The notes beneath the pieces are model-generated. The model did not search any database and was not told the DNA's origin. It was given only the letters and a program-made list of their open reading frames with translations. 64,000 bases of DNA, taken from NCBI GenBank assembly GCA_037576195.1, contig CM075101.1:3534001-3598000 (forward strand), given 5' to 3'. This document shows, piece by piece, positions 48,989 to 59,141 of the stretch (its first letter is position 1; each line of letters begins with the position of its first letter). The position numbers and the translations under genes are program-made. The stretch comes from Phytoseiulus persimilis (taxonomy: Eukaryota; Arthropoda; Arachnida; Mesostigmata; Phytoseiidae).

Positions 48989-50870
48989 CAGAGAGGACTC
49001 CGGGGATGAAGCCGATTAGAGGCGTTGGCTGGAATTTCCGATCCGTCGCCTTCGAAAATTTAGAAACCTATCGACGTTTACTCTGACGCGCGGGCTCCGA
49101 CCGTGCGAATCATGAACGGCCAGCCAGCCGACGAGGATCTGATCACTGTCGTCATCCCTCGTTCGGCGGAGAGACAACGTCGGAGTTGAAGGAGGCGAGA
49201 ACGAAACGTGCCACCCACTGTTCCGACACACCCGGTTGTCGCAACGACCGAATGAGCGCGACACTTTCGGTAGCAAGGGAGGATCGGTAGGAAACAGAAG
49301 AGAGAGGAATATGGTTGAGTGAGACAGGGGCACGGAATGAAGAGGCGGGCCATGGGAATCCTATCAGGAGACAGTGCACGAGGCGAACAGGAGAGGAACG
49401 AGGGCAGGGGCTTGTATCTCAAGATGGATATGGGTCTGTTGGCACCACCGCCACCACCGGGTGCCGACAACGAAGTAAAGCTTGTTGATGCGGGCCACAA
49501 ATCTCTCTCCTGTGAGCCTCTGTCCGGCAGGAGTCCGTTTTATGTACATAGGGGTCATCAGGGCCTCCAGCACTCGGAGCAGCCTCCGCTGGGAACATAG
49601 AACAATACAACTATAATAGTGTGTCGCCTCGTCTCACTTTATCTCGCCCTCCCTGCTCTTTCTTGCCAGGCTTTCAGCTGCACAGGTGGAGGCAGCCCCT
49701 GTTCCGTTTGTCAAGAGCATCGGCGGTGGCTGGAGAGCATGTTGCTCCTCCGGGGAGTTCATCGGCCGATCGGGGCGGAGCAGCGAAAATTTTCGGGCCC
49801 TTCTAAGTCAACTGGACCGAGAAGAGAGGTAGAGTCAGCCGCTCGCCGGCCCGACATGACTTCGCCCATATCAGAGGTCGAGCCCCTGGAAGTGGAGTAG
49901 AGCGTTCGAGAGCGAGACTGTTTGCCTGCTGGCTATGAGCATCGACTGACTTTGACAAACGGCTTCCGCCGCATTGCACCTTCGCTTCTTGATTCCGACG
50001 GGATCTTGGGAGCAAAAAAACGTCTCGTGCACGAGCCGTCCAACGATTGGACGGATGTTCGAGCCAGCGGAAGGGTAACGATTCATAGAGATGCCGAGAT
50101 TGTCTCTGTGATGTTGATTCTCTCCAGGGCAAAGACTTCCTTTCGCAAGGACAGCAGCGGCACGGCTCTCTCCCTCCCGGCGAGGCAGATGTTCCGCCTT
50201 GCCATTCTCGATGAGCGGGTGACGGGAACCCTGTGAGATAGCGGCTCGTTCACGGAGAGAGTTGAAAAGCGTTCTTGGCATCAGGAGCTCGATGCGCATT
50301 CGAAGCCGACCTGGAGTTGAATATTGGGCTACACAGAGGGTTGCGCAGTGATGGGAGAGCCCGAAAGTGAATCGTGGAAGCGATCGCGACGGCGTCACTC
50401 TATTTCTCCATTTCCGGAAATTGCCACTCGAGCGCTGTCCTTGACTTCGGAAATACACCATGTTTCTTCAGAAAACAATGCTTGTCTTCATGGCGAAGTC
50501 GTTCCGAACTATTCTCCCCACAATCGCAGAGAATCCACCTCTTGTAGACTTGGTCGACAAACGGTTCGGTTTGCCTGTTTTTCGTTCGTTGACATTGCAG
50601 GATAGGCTCTTATTGATGGTGAATGTAGCTTGCTGAACATGGAGTAAGAGAAGGACACTGTTTGTCTCGTCGAGAACGGATCTCTGATCGTAGAGAGGCG
50701 GGTGCCAGATATGGCGGCGTCTTCTTCGAATGGAGACGCCGAAGTGCCATGACATCCATCTACCTGAAGCAGCTCTTGTGTGACTGAGTTAACCAATGTG
50801 ACCAGCGAAAAATGCCCGACTTCGGTACAGTGCGGGCTTTCACGTAAGACAGGGAAGAGGCTCTCCGCCG
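48989..50870. other. Overlapping open frames, no supported gene
   Basis: Both strands carry long overlapping frames (49871-50461 minus, 196 codons; 49922-50236 plus, 105 codons; 49078-49500 minus, 140 codons). None has a convincing splice border or familiar motif. The Arg/Ser/Pro-rich composition suggests chance frames in G+C-rich DNA. Confidence 0.4.
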
Positions 50871-51218
50871 CTAACGCTCAATGAGGGAACGAATCGCTTG
50901 ACATCGGGAGAACGACGTGCATCGTCGCACAGTCCAATGCGGATCACAACGTTCACAATATCCGGGATCGCAGAAAATTTGTCCTTGCCGACTGCTTTCC
51001 GGTTCATCGAGCTCTTTTACTTGAGGTTTTTGAAACTCAGCTGCGTGAACCTCCAGAATCGGACGCGTAGTTCCGATCGTCACATAGGTGATCGTCGAAT
51101 GTGTGAGACTAGCAAATACGATAATGAGAACAGCTAGTTGAGGGTAGGCCAAAGTCCGGATAAGATCCTGTCGAAGGCATTCGATTCCATCGCCTCGGAG
51201 CGGCAGCGGGCTGGACAC
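50871..51218 (-). CDS. Candidate small secreted or membrane-anchored cysteine-rich protein
   Basis: A 115-codon frame from ATG at 51218 to TAG at 50871. Residues about 25-41 are hydrophobic (PQLAVLIIVFASLTHS) and could be an uncleaved signal or membrane segment. After a 50-residue spacer, the last 40 residues hold five cysteines in FCDPGYCERC, then RRCTSFSRC. The single-exon form is the simplest reading; an upstream exon could supply a better start. An odd cysteine count in the tail leaves one unpaired unless the Cys at residue 14 is included. I recognise no family, so no function is assigned. Confidence 0.35.
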   Translation of the reverse strand: MSSPLPLRGDGIECLRQDLIRTLAYPQLAVLIIVFASLTHSTITYVTIGTTRPILEVHAAEFQKPQVKELDEPESSRQGQIFCDPGYCERCDPHWTVRRCTSFSRCQAIRSLIER

Positions 51219-52534
51219 TCTCCACGTAGATCCCGGTTAAAATGATCCAAATCACTCTTGATACAAAATCATAGTCACTGAGTCTCTTCTGTATCAAGGG
51301 AGATTCCTCAGCCGATCATTCGGATCTGTCGCCCGATAAGTTGATTCGTCGTTCTCAACTCTCCACGACCCAGTTCTCCGTAATTTCCGCAAGAGCTTTC
51401 CCACGTCTGGGTGATATGGTTGGCAACCGAGGGAATGCCAGCCGCATCACTTATAGTCCACACAGGTATTTCCGAGTTGGTAGCGTCCGCGCTCTTGCCT
51501 TATCGACGTCGGAGCCTTGTTGTCATCGTGCACCTCATTACTGTACCTCTGGTTGTAGATTCAGTCCTTTTTCTTTACTCATCGTCAACAGTGGGATTGT
51601 ATGAGATGATGCATCTATAGCTATTGAGTCCGAAATAGGCGGCATCATCGTGATATCCCGTGAAAACTTAGCTCTCTCACTCTATATATCCACCCTGTCT
51701 GTCAAAAGTAGTTTTGGTGAACTCACTTAGTTGTTCTAGGAGCTATGACCGATGGATCCCTCGGCTCAGATCTAGGAAGGTTCTCTTTCGATTGCAGGAC
51801 TTCCCATGTCGAGTCCACCGTACGACTCGGAAACACACGAAAATTATTCCTGCCGTCGAGAGGAACATCGCGGCCATTCGTCCTGGATATAGAGATCGGG
51901 GATCCGGCGAAATCTTCTACTCTTCGAGCGTCTGAGCTTGCGCGTCTCATCTGAAAGACCCCGATAATGTCTCACGAGTCAATTTCAAAAAGTCCGTGAT
52001 TCAAAGAGACGAACGAGAGCAGATGAACGGAGAACCTACGAGAAAGATGAAAACTTCCAGCTCTGAGGGACACACCTGACGCGAAAACGTCTTGAACATC
52101 GCTCGCGAAACCTATCATAAGTTTGGTTGTATGACATCACATTCGCTCATTCCGATAATATAACTCTGAAATATTTGTAACCGAGGCTCGCGCTCCTTCT
52201 TCCTCCCCAGAGAACAATATCGCATAACTGGTGAGGCCACTTCCTCTGTTCCCGTCCCGTTCGGGTTCGGAATTTGATTACAGTTTCCGGCCGAGTGAAT
52301 TTTTCAACAAATCTCTTTTCCCCTTTCGAAACGACGGGAACAGGTAAATGAAAATAGGATACAATGGGCGGGGGGGGGGGGATAAAGATCCCCGGCCGCT
52401 TGTGTTTCGGATCGTTCAGAAAGGGAATTCCGTGCTTCGCGATCTAAAAGCGACCATTCCAATCAAGATTGGAACCGGCCAACGATCTGAACGGTATAGT
52501 AGCCCTCGAGCGATCCTAGGGTTTCGTTGCAAAC
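51219..52534. other. No firmly supported gene
   Basis: A hydrophobic plus-strand frame at about 51390-51620 (EGMPAASLIVHTGISELVAS, then VVIVHLITVPLVVDSVLFLY) could be a membrane-protein exon, but it has a possible donor inside it (GTATTT at 51465) and no partner exon. The frame 51745-51954 plus is undecided. A run of 12 G is at 52370-52381. Confidence 0.35.
52370..52381. repeat. G homopolymer (12)
   Basis: Twelve consecutive G on the plus strand. Confidence 0.95.
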
Positions 52535-52822
52535 TCAGTGAAGTTCGTCAATCGATCGGCAGGGGGTGATCAGGGATCCGTCGAATTTGTAACTCAGTAA
52601 CAATCGGCTGAGTTTACACGGAAAACGTATGCCGTCAAAGTCCTTGGAGTCACCCGCGGTGCTCACGTCATTCGATCCTATGTCGATAAGCGGGATCGAT
52701 TTCTCGATTAGCACCACACACTTGTTGTTGACCTTCCCGAGTTCATCGTTGAGTCTCCTGGAGTCTCTGGTAGTGATTCTCAATGATTTCCTCAGTGACC
52801 CCGCCGAGAAGGACTGGTGCAC
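52535..52822 (-). CDS. Candidate C-terminal exon, unidentified
   Basis: The minus-strand frame ends in TGA at 52535 and reads RRLNDELGKVNNKCVVLIEK, then IPLIDIGSNDVSTAGDSKDF and LSYKFDGSLITPC. The codon pattern is strongly gene-like and the in-phase antisense frame has stops, so strand is more secure than for its neighbours. The acceptor is probably CACTACCAG near 52764. Upstream minus-strand exons may be the frames at 53131-53364 and 53333-53551, but the joins tried did not keep a frame. No domain is recognised. Confidence 0.4.
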   Translation of the reverse strand: MHQSFSAGSLRKSLRITTRDSRRLNDELGKVNNKCVVLIEKSIPLIDIGSNDVSTAGDSKDFDGIRFPCKLSRLLLSYKFDGSLITPCRSIDELH

Positions 52823-54139
52823 ACTTCGCTTGAGTTTTCCTTAATTCACGAGAGTTCCCGTCTCGAGAGGTTTGTTCAGAACTGATCAAGGCTTTTCTCA
52901 TCATCGGAGCTTAGGAAAGCGGCGAAGAAAGTTGAGTCGGAAACAAGATGGCGCACAGCAGGCGAAAAGTTTTCGAGTACGTCCTCGTGTTTCACTTCGG
53001 GTTCCGAGAACAATATCTCACTCGATCGAAATTCCGCCTATACATCCTTTCCGGTGCAGCGAAGCACACGAGATAAGAATACTTCGTTGCCGCCATCGTT
53101 ACAAGCTCCGCAGTCGAGTAGGAGCGAGCGTCACCCTGATGGGGCGGGGGAACGCAGCAGTGGTAAACTTCGGAAATGGAATGGAAAAAAATTATCGTTA
53201 AGCCCGGGTAATGGTGGAAAGGCACGCGACAGGCTGTCTCGTACGTCGGGGAGTCGCTCAATCGTTGAATCGAATAGTGTGCATTTTTCCCAGCAGACGA
53301 TGACTTGTGGGTCTGATCTGTGGGTCGAGAACTCAACCATCGACTTCGATCGAAGCTGCGGCACGTTCGAAAATCAAGCTAGAAATATTGTCGATCGTTC
53401 GTGGTCCTGGACGGCCCTTCTTCAGATCCTCCAGAATCAGGAGGAATGAACAATGCTTGGAGCATTCAGCAGCGGGAACAAGCATGGCGGATGAAGCCGT
53501 CGCGTCGCGACTCCCAGAGTTCTCCTCAAGCGAACAAGCATCGTACATCATGCCCGATACCTGGTCCGAATAACGGAGGTAACAGCGTCGTTCAGATACA
53601 TCTGCTCTTTGTGGCTTTGGATATCGATTTGACCCACTTCTCGAGATGATTTTCGCTTTCCGAGTTGACCCACGCTGTCATACAGGCGCTGCCAAGACGA
53701 CGTATGTCGGTCGCATCTTTCACAGCGGGATAGACGAGGATAGTCGAGTGGGGAGCGCGAAGGGTGACGTCCGAGTGTGCATTCGAGCGTCTCGAGGAAC
53801 GGAATTCAGAATGACTCCGGTTGCGGTTCTCGGGGGCATACGGACGTAGGCTTCTCGACCTCAATCCGTGGGGACTACCCGCTTCATTATTCCCGTGTTC
53901 ACACCACAAACGTTAACGATAAAATAGTGAACAACTCTTCGGGCATGGCGCGTTCGGCGGAAGGGCACGAGACCCAGAACCTGCTGCAAAGTATCTATCA
54001 ACGACTCCCTTCGGAATATGTTTGAGTACTTATCTGACATAGCAGAGTTGGCTTGCGCTTCATGAAGCGGTCGCAGAGGCTCTGTTGACGTTAGGATCTA
54101 GATCCACCCGCTCAACTCTGCGGAGTTCCCAAATTGCAG
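52823..54139. other. Probable exons of an unresolved gene
   Basis: Minus-strand frames at 53333-53551 (SFLLILEDLKKGRPGPRTID) and 53131-53364 (SDPQVIVCWEKCTLFDSTIE) read like coding DNA but meet in different phases without a usable donor. A plus-strand frame at 53950-54022 (MARSAEGHETQNLLQSIYQR) could be joined in phase 0 to the exon at 54140 through a weak GTTTGA donor. Confidence 0.3.
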
Positions 54140-54274
54140 CAGGAGCTGGTGGAGCTACGGTCCGGCCTTTTCATGGAGAACATCTTCGGAGCCAGAGGAG
54201 CGGGAACTCCGAGCAGTGGAGTGCCCGTGTGGGGCAAATCTCGATTGAGTCCCGAGAACTACATTCAGTTGAAT
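54140..54274 (+). CDS. Candidate internal exon, unidentified
   Basis: Exactly 45 codons between CCCAAATTGCAG and GTGAGTTC, reading QELVELRSGLFMENIFGARG and ending PENYIQLN. Both splice borders are good and phase 0. The first residues look helical. The opposite strand is also open over part of this exon, so strand rests on the splice sites. A flanking minus-strand frame (54290-54480, starting MRPESMADRIMENGIGLNFS) is a competing candidate. No family could be named. Confidence 0.35.
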
Positions 54275-56407
54275 GTGAGTTCAGAGCAGTTAACTATGTG
54301 GTGCTTGCGTGATATCCATGATACCAAAGGGGAAGGCCTCTCCGATGACTGAGTTCAGAAGTCTCGCGCGGTTTTTGATTGAGAATTCGTTCAGCCGGGT
54401 GTCAGCCGAAGGAATTCTGAGATGCGTGCCCGAAAAATTGAGTCCGATGCCGTTCTCCATGATTCGGTCCGCCATGCTCTCTGGCCTCATGTTGCTCCGA
54501 TCTGGTGTCGTATCGGATTCGAATGTTTACCGTGATAGCAGTTATGTTGCAGACCCAGCTTTTATCAGCACAGCAGCTCTCCAGCAGCGCCTTTCGGGCT
54601 CGCGGTGGTGGTCGCGGTGGCGGCGTTGGCGTCTGCGCTGTCGTTTGTTCAGGGGAGACGGGGCTTATCGAAAATCTTCTGTAATGAGTAACGCGGCCCC
54701 CAAATGCCGTGGCTCTGGGGCATTGAGAACTACAGCGACCAATGCAAGGGATAGGGAGTGTATATGTGTGCGCGTGCGTGCGGGTGTCTGAGGGATGGAG
54801 AGGGCAGGGGGTCACGACGGAAAGGGGCCGAAAGGGCCACGCGTGCTGGGGCAGAGGAAGGGACCGCCGGAGAGAGTTGGCGGTGAGGGCCTATTGCGCG
54901 CGCAACCGACTCAGGCCCTTCGGGGTCTCTTAGGTATCGTTCGAATCAGTCAAAGCAGGCCAGCAGTGGGGACGTTTTGCGGCAAGATTTTTCCCCCCTG
55001 ACATCGTCTCGCACTCGACGACGGCCCGAAACAAGAGCCAGTTTTTTTGCTTCCATCGTCAGGATTGTGGAAACGCCCGCGGCGAGATTCTGTGAGTGTA
55101 CTGTGAGCACCAAGTCTTTGGAACCGATACTTGGCCAGCTGCCTTCTTGTTCGTCAGTGTCTTCCGCGTGTGAGCTTGACCACGCGGTCGGAGGACGATT
55201 CGAACTCGTCCACGAGTGTCTTGTAAACATTGGAATGACCTTTGGGCCCTAAAACTCCTGGATCGGGCGAGAATTCACTTCAACCTGACGAGTAGTGCTC
55301 CACAACGGATTTGTTAGCGTGAAGGTGTTCGTCCACTCCGAAGAGCGCACCGAGCTTGTCCGGAGGATGAGTGCAATTCGGTGTTCTTTCTCGTGACTCT
55401 TCCCGATCGCCCATCCCCTTTATTCATAACTGTTGTGACTGCGGGAAGCAGCGGACCGAAGGTGGAATCCTGCTCGGACCTGCTCCAAACCGTCCACAGG
55501 ACTCGGCAGCAACGCACCGGCCTCTGTAGTTGTGGACCATGACCGTCGGAACCGGGGTCGTCTTGCGTTGGATTTCGTCTTGATAACTCGCAGCTGATCA
55601 ACCCCCGACGGAGACCAACGATGACGGCAGGAGTGGATTCAGCAGAACGTGAGTACAAAACAGTCGAGTTGTTCCAGTCCAGCGTCGAACTCGAGAAGGA
55701 CTTGGAAGAATTGAGTGAGACTTGTCGCAGTCGTCTCACACCGAAGTTCGCGGTTTCGCGCGGGAGAGCCGACCGTTCCAAGAGCAGATAGCGAGCGGTG
55801 AATTCCCGTGAAAAGGCGGAGCGGGAGGGAACAACGGCAGGAACAATCGTTATAATCAACAACTGCACTCGGCAAGCTAACCTAGTTAGCGGAGCAGCAG
55901 AGGGACTGGAAGAGGGAAAAGGAAAGCGGGAAGCTGCTCTCGTTGACTTATTCATCGGCACAGGTCGCTGGAAGACGGGTTGGCGGGGGGCTAAGGGAGC
56001 AGTCGGGCTAGCGAGTTTAGGGCGTGTTAAGTGTTTTGATGGCCAAGTACTCCACCCTATCCTTCAGTGTTTCTCGCTGTTTTGGTAACCCGACGTGTTG
56101 TTGTCTGTTTTCATGATTCGGCTCTGCGGAGCTACTAAAACGAAGATCGAGTCCACGAAAGCCGACAGGCGGAGGAAGGCGGCATTAGAGCCCATTATCT
56201 GTCCGGGATGCGAGCGAGCAAGCGAGCCAGCCAGTCAGTCAGCCAGCCAGCCAGCGAGCTCGTCTAGCTGGTCAAATATAAACCGTTATGTACTTTGAGA
56301 GAAGATTGCCTCGATGCGATTGCTGTACCTGATGTATGTACATACATGGATCTGTTTGCATACACATGGAGGCACGCATTTTTGTATGTAGTCTCGCGTA
56401 CACATAT

Positions 56408-56450
56408 GTTTGTTTGTTCGTTCGTTTGTTTGTGTGTGTGTGTGTGTTTG
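56408..56450. repeat. TTTG/TG microsatellite
   Basis: TTTG and TTCG units run into about eight TG units, embedded in a wider stretch with TATG/TACA palindromic units from 56330. Confidence 0.85.
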
Positions 56451-56564
56451 TGTACGTGCATGTGAACATACGTCGATGCGGCCATGACGATTTCGAAAAG
56501 TATTTCAATCGCTTCCCCCCAAAGGCACGGGTTCTCAGCCGTGACTGAGGGACAGCACCCGCAG

Positions 56565-56577
56565 CCCCCCCCCCCCC
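56565..56577. repeat. C homopolymer (13)
   Basis: Thirteen C followed by T and more C, on the plus strand. Confidence 0.95.
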
Positions 56578-57061
56578 TCCCCCGCCCGACAAGGCAGAAT
56601 CGCCGCGCGTCCACATGAAAGGCGTCGTCGATGCTCTACTCACGTCGGGGAGATTCCTCATCGAAGCAGACTCGGATTTCTCGGGTCTCATTGTGTTCCG
56701 GAACAAAGCCGAGATTGACTGGGATCTCCGAACAGAACGACAAACAAACAGACGTCACTTTTTCCTTGAATCTCGACGAAGCCGAGCTCACTGCCATCTG
56801 AACAACTCATGGAATAGCAATCAATAGGCCGAGTTGAACCGTTTGAACGCGGGTCGATTCGGCGCGAAAAACGCCGAAGTTCTCGAAGTTGGCTTGGCGA
56901 CGGCTCTCGGTGAGATCGCCTTGCAGACGCCTAGTGCGTTAGCAGAAGGGTGAAAGAAGAGCAACGAACGAATGGAGCACGTCGTACCGTCCATAAAGAG
57001 TGTCGTATGCGGAGACACGTCTTCGCTGTTGCTGCCGGTTCCACCTTCTCACTCGTTGGCT

Positions 57062-57153
57062 GGTCGGTCGGTCGGTCGGTCGGTCGGTCGGTCGGTCGGT
57101 TGGTTGGTTGGTCGGTCGGTCGGTCGGTCGGTCGGTCGGTCGGTCGGTCGGTT
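57062..57153. repeat. GGTC tetranucleotide array with GGTT interruption
   Basis: About 23 GGTC/GGTT units in about 92 bases: a first GGTC block, a short central block of GGTT units, and a second GGTC block. As four is not a multiple of three, all three plus frames stay open and give Val-Gly-Arg-Ser repeats, which explains several frames of 120-160 codons here. It looks like a microsatellite. Confidence 0.97.
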
Positions 57154-58214
57154 CATTCAGGCTCACCAACCAGCCGAAAGGCCCATGGTCCATTTCTGCT
57201 TTCGCAGTTGCATTGTGGAAGGGAAAAGAAGAGAAGTTTCCACAATTCGCACCGCATGGAGGGCGGCGCCTACCTTGCACGCGGTCTCGCCGATCGATGC
57301 TTCGCTCGGAGAAAATCGCCATCGGTCGAAGCTGGAACTCTATCGAACGGAGATTCCCTCATCCGCCTGTCTGACGTCTTCACCAACATCCGACACCCGC
57401 GCCGGTTTCCATGTCAGATAGAGCCACCAGTCTGAAGCTATTCCGGGTCTCGGGGGGAGCCGGGCACCACCCCGCGTTCATGGGTTCGCTGTGATTCATT
57501 AGGACTTTAAACAACGGGTCATATTGAATTGGGAGCGAGCGGGGAGGGATTTCCACCATACTTTGGGTTCAGAATGAAGCGTCGGCGGCGGTCCAACTAA
57601 TCAAGCAACACGTCCGACAGCTCCGAGGGAGCGCCAAACAAATCCTCCGGACCTCGCAATTGGATTGAGCAGTGTTTAATTGTCAGTGTTCATGTTTTGA
57701 TTGGATTCGGAGCGAAGAGACAAACCGACAGCGGGTTCTCAAGCGCACGGGACTGCCATTGATGAGAACGCGCGGGGACTGCAGTAACAGTGACGATGAC
57801 GGCGGTGGCGGACGTTCGTGATAATTAGGCCCAATGATTTTGTCCTGGGACGTCCGGAAGGGACTCGTCTTCGGGGACATGCGTGGCCTCGCCCGGCAGA
57901 CCCCGACGACGAACCCCACCGCCGCCATCGTCGTGGTGACCGTTCAGCACATACGGCCGCCGAACAATGAGTTAATTTGCGGCTGCCCGGCTCAGATATG
58001 GAACACATATGACCATATCTGCTCCCACCAAAGCCGACTCGCGCAGCGACCCTTGAACCCTCCGTCCAGCTCCGAGCGGCCCATAGGTTGACGTCAATCG
58101 AGCAAAGGGACAAACTTGTGGAATGAACCGCTCAATATATTCCGCCTTTCGAGTTCATCGTACCGATCCGCAGCGGGAGATTTGGCCTGCGCGGTAGGGT
58201 TCAACCTCCACTAA

Positions 58215-59141
58215 GTGGGGCCGATGAAATGGCAGAGGTTTCAGTTTTTTCGGTCGGCGGACGAAACCCTCAAGGAGCTTGTCCTTCCTCCCTGGCCATC
58301 CAAGACGTTTCAAATGGAGCTCCTCGTGGAAGTCCAAGGAGCAGGAACGACTCGAAATCTAAAATCGAGCAGGAAGCGCCATCAACACCACGAGGAAAGG
58401 AGCGTGCCACGAAATGTCGTTTACGCGAAACGGTCCGGATCTCTTAGTTCGTCCATGGCATTGGGAACAACTCTCAGAGCGCATTGGGAGGGAGAGAGAG
58501 ATAAAGAGAGAGAGAGAGAGAGAGAGGGGGTGAGGGGAGTTTCATGCATAACAAATTATGGATTGAGTGGAAACTCCAAGTCAGCAGTTTGCGTTTCCGA
58601 CCGATGCGTGGGCCTGGACCCCGATGCAGAGTGGAGTGAGTTCGAAAATTCGCTAAGACTCCGGAGACAGAGAGTCCGACTCCATTTCGATCGGCTGCAC
58701 CCTCGCCTGGATCCCTCGAGTCGAGCGATCCTTTGCGAGATATTTAGGAGGTCGTCGAAAGATTGGAGAGACGACTGGATTCGGAACGAGCGAACGAAGT
58801 CGCAACGCTCCACGATTACGTCATCGAAGATCACGACAGCGTCGGTGACCACCATGGTCAAGCGCGGCGGAGCGCGGCGTTGCGTGTTCCTTGTATTCCT
58901 CTGCCGCCACCGTACCGCTGCCGTAGCGGTGGGATGTCCGTCGAGCTTGTGGGATCCTGAACAGCTGTTTCCCGCGCTGCCGTTAACCTCGGTCATGTTT
59001 CCGTTGATTTTTCAAGATCGAGTTATTGCCTACGTCCCTCATTTGGTGGTTCACATCGTCGCTCTCGAGCGGACCCCATCACAACGGAAGGGATTTCGCG
59101 CGACGACTGACCGTCGAAGAACCAGTGGTCCACACCACTAG
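58215..59141 (+). CDS. Long uninterrupted reading frame of 308 codons, function unknown
   Basis: One frame runs 308 codons from ATG to stop without an intron, longer than expected by chance in this window. It starts MGPMKWQRFQFFRSADETLK and contains an Arg/Glu run coded by a GA microsatellite (58490-58526). After that come WSEFENSLRLRRQRVRLHFD and a C-terminal hydrophobic patch. A shorter frame on the minus strand (58556-58996, 146 codons) and an overlapping plus frame from 58229 are also open, which weakens the case. No domain, signal peptide or splice evidence is seen. It may be a young or lineage-restricted gene, or chance. Confidence 0.25.
   Translation: MGPMKWQRFQFFRSADETLKELVLPPWPSKTFQMELLVEVQGAGTTRNLKSSRKRHQHHEERSVPRNVVYAKRSGSLSSSMALGTTLRAHWEGERDKEREREREGVRGVSCITNYGLSGNSKSAVCVSDRCVGLDPDAEWSEFENSLRLRRQRVRLHFDRLHPRLDPSSRAILCEIFRRSSKDWRDDWIRNERTKSQRSTITSSKITTASVTTMVKRGGARRCVFLVFLCRHRTAAVAVGCPSSLWDPEQLFPALPLTSVMFPLIFQDRVIAYVPHLVVHIVALERTPSQRKGFRATTDRRRTSGPHH
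58490..58526. repeat. GA microsatellite
   Basis: An imperfect GA run with one ATAA interruption, ending in five G. It lies inside the 308-codon frame. Confidence 0.9.

Larger units (their letters stand above)
54275..58214. other. Gene-poor, repeat-rich stretch
   Basis: No supported gene. Repeats include a CAGC/CAGT patch at about 56229-56260, a TTTG/TG region at 56408-56450, 13 C at 56565-56577 and the GGTC array at 57062-57153. The minus frame 55314-55961 (215 codons) and the plus frame 56950-57435 (161 codons, created by the GGTC array) lack other coding signs. Confidence 0.45.

Noticed and set aside
56950..57435. Frames of 124-161 codons with Val-Gly-Arg-Ser repeats
   Set aside because: They are produced by the GGTC microsatellite, which has no stop in any plus frame.
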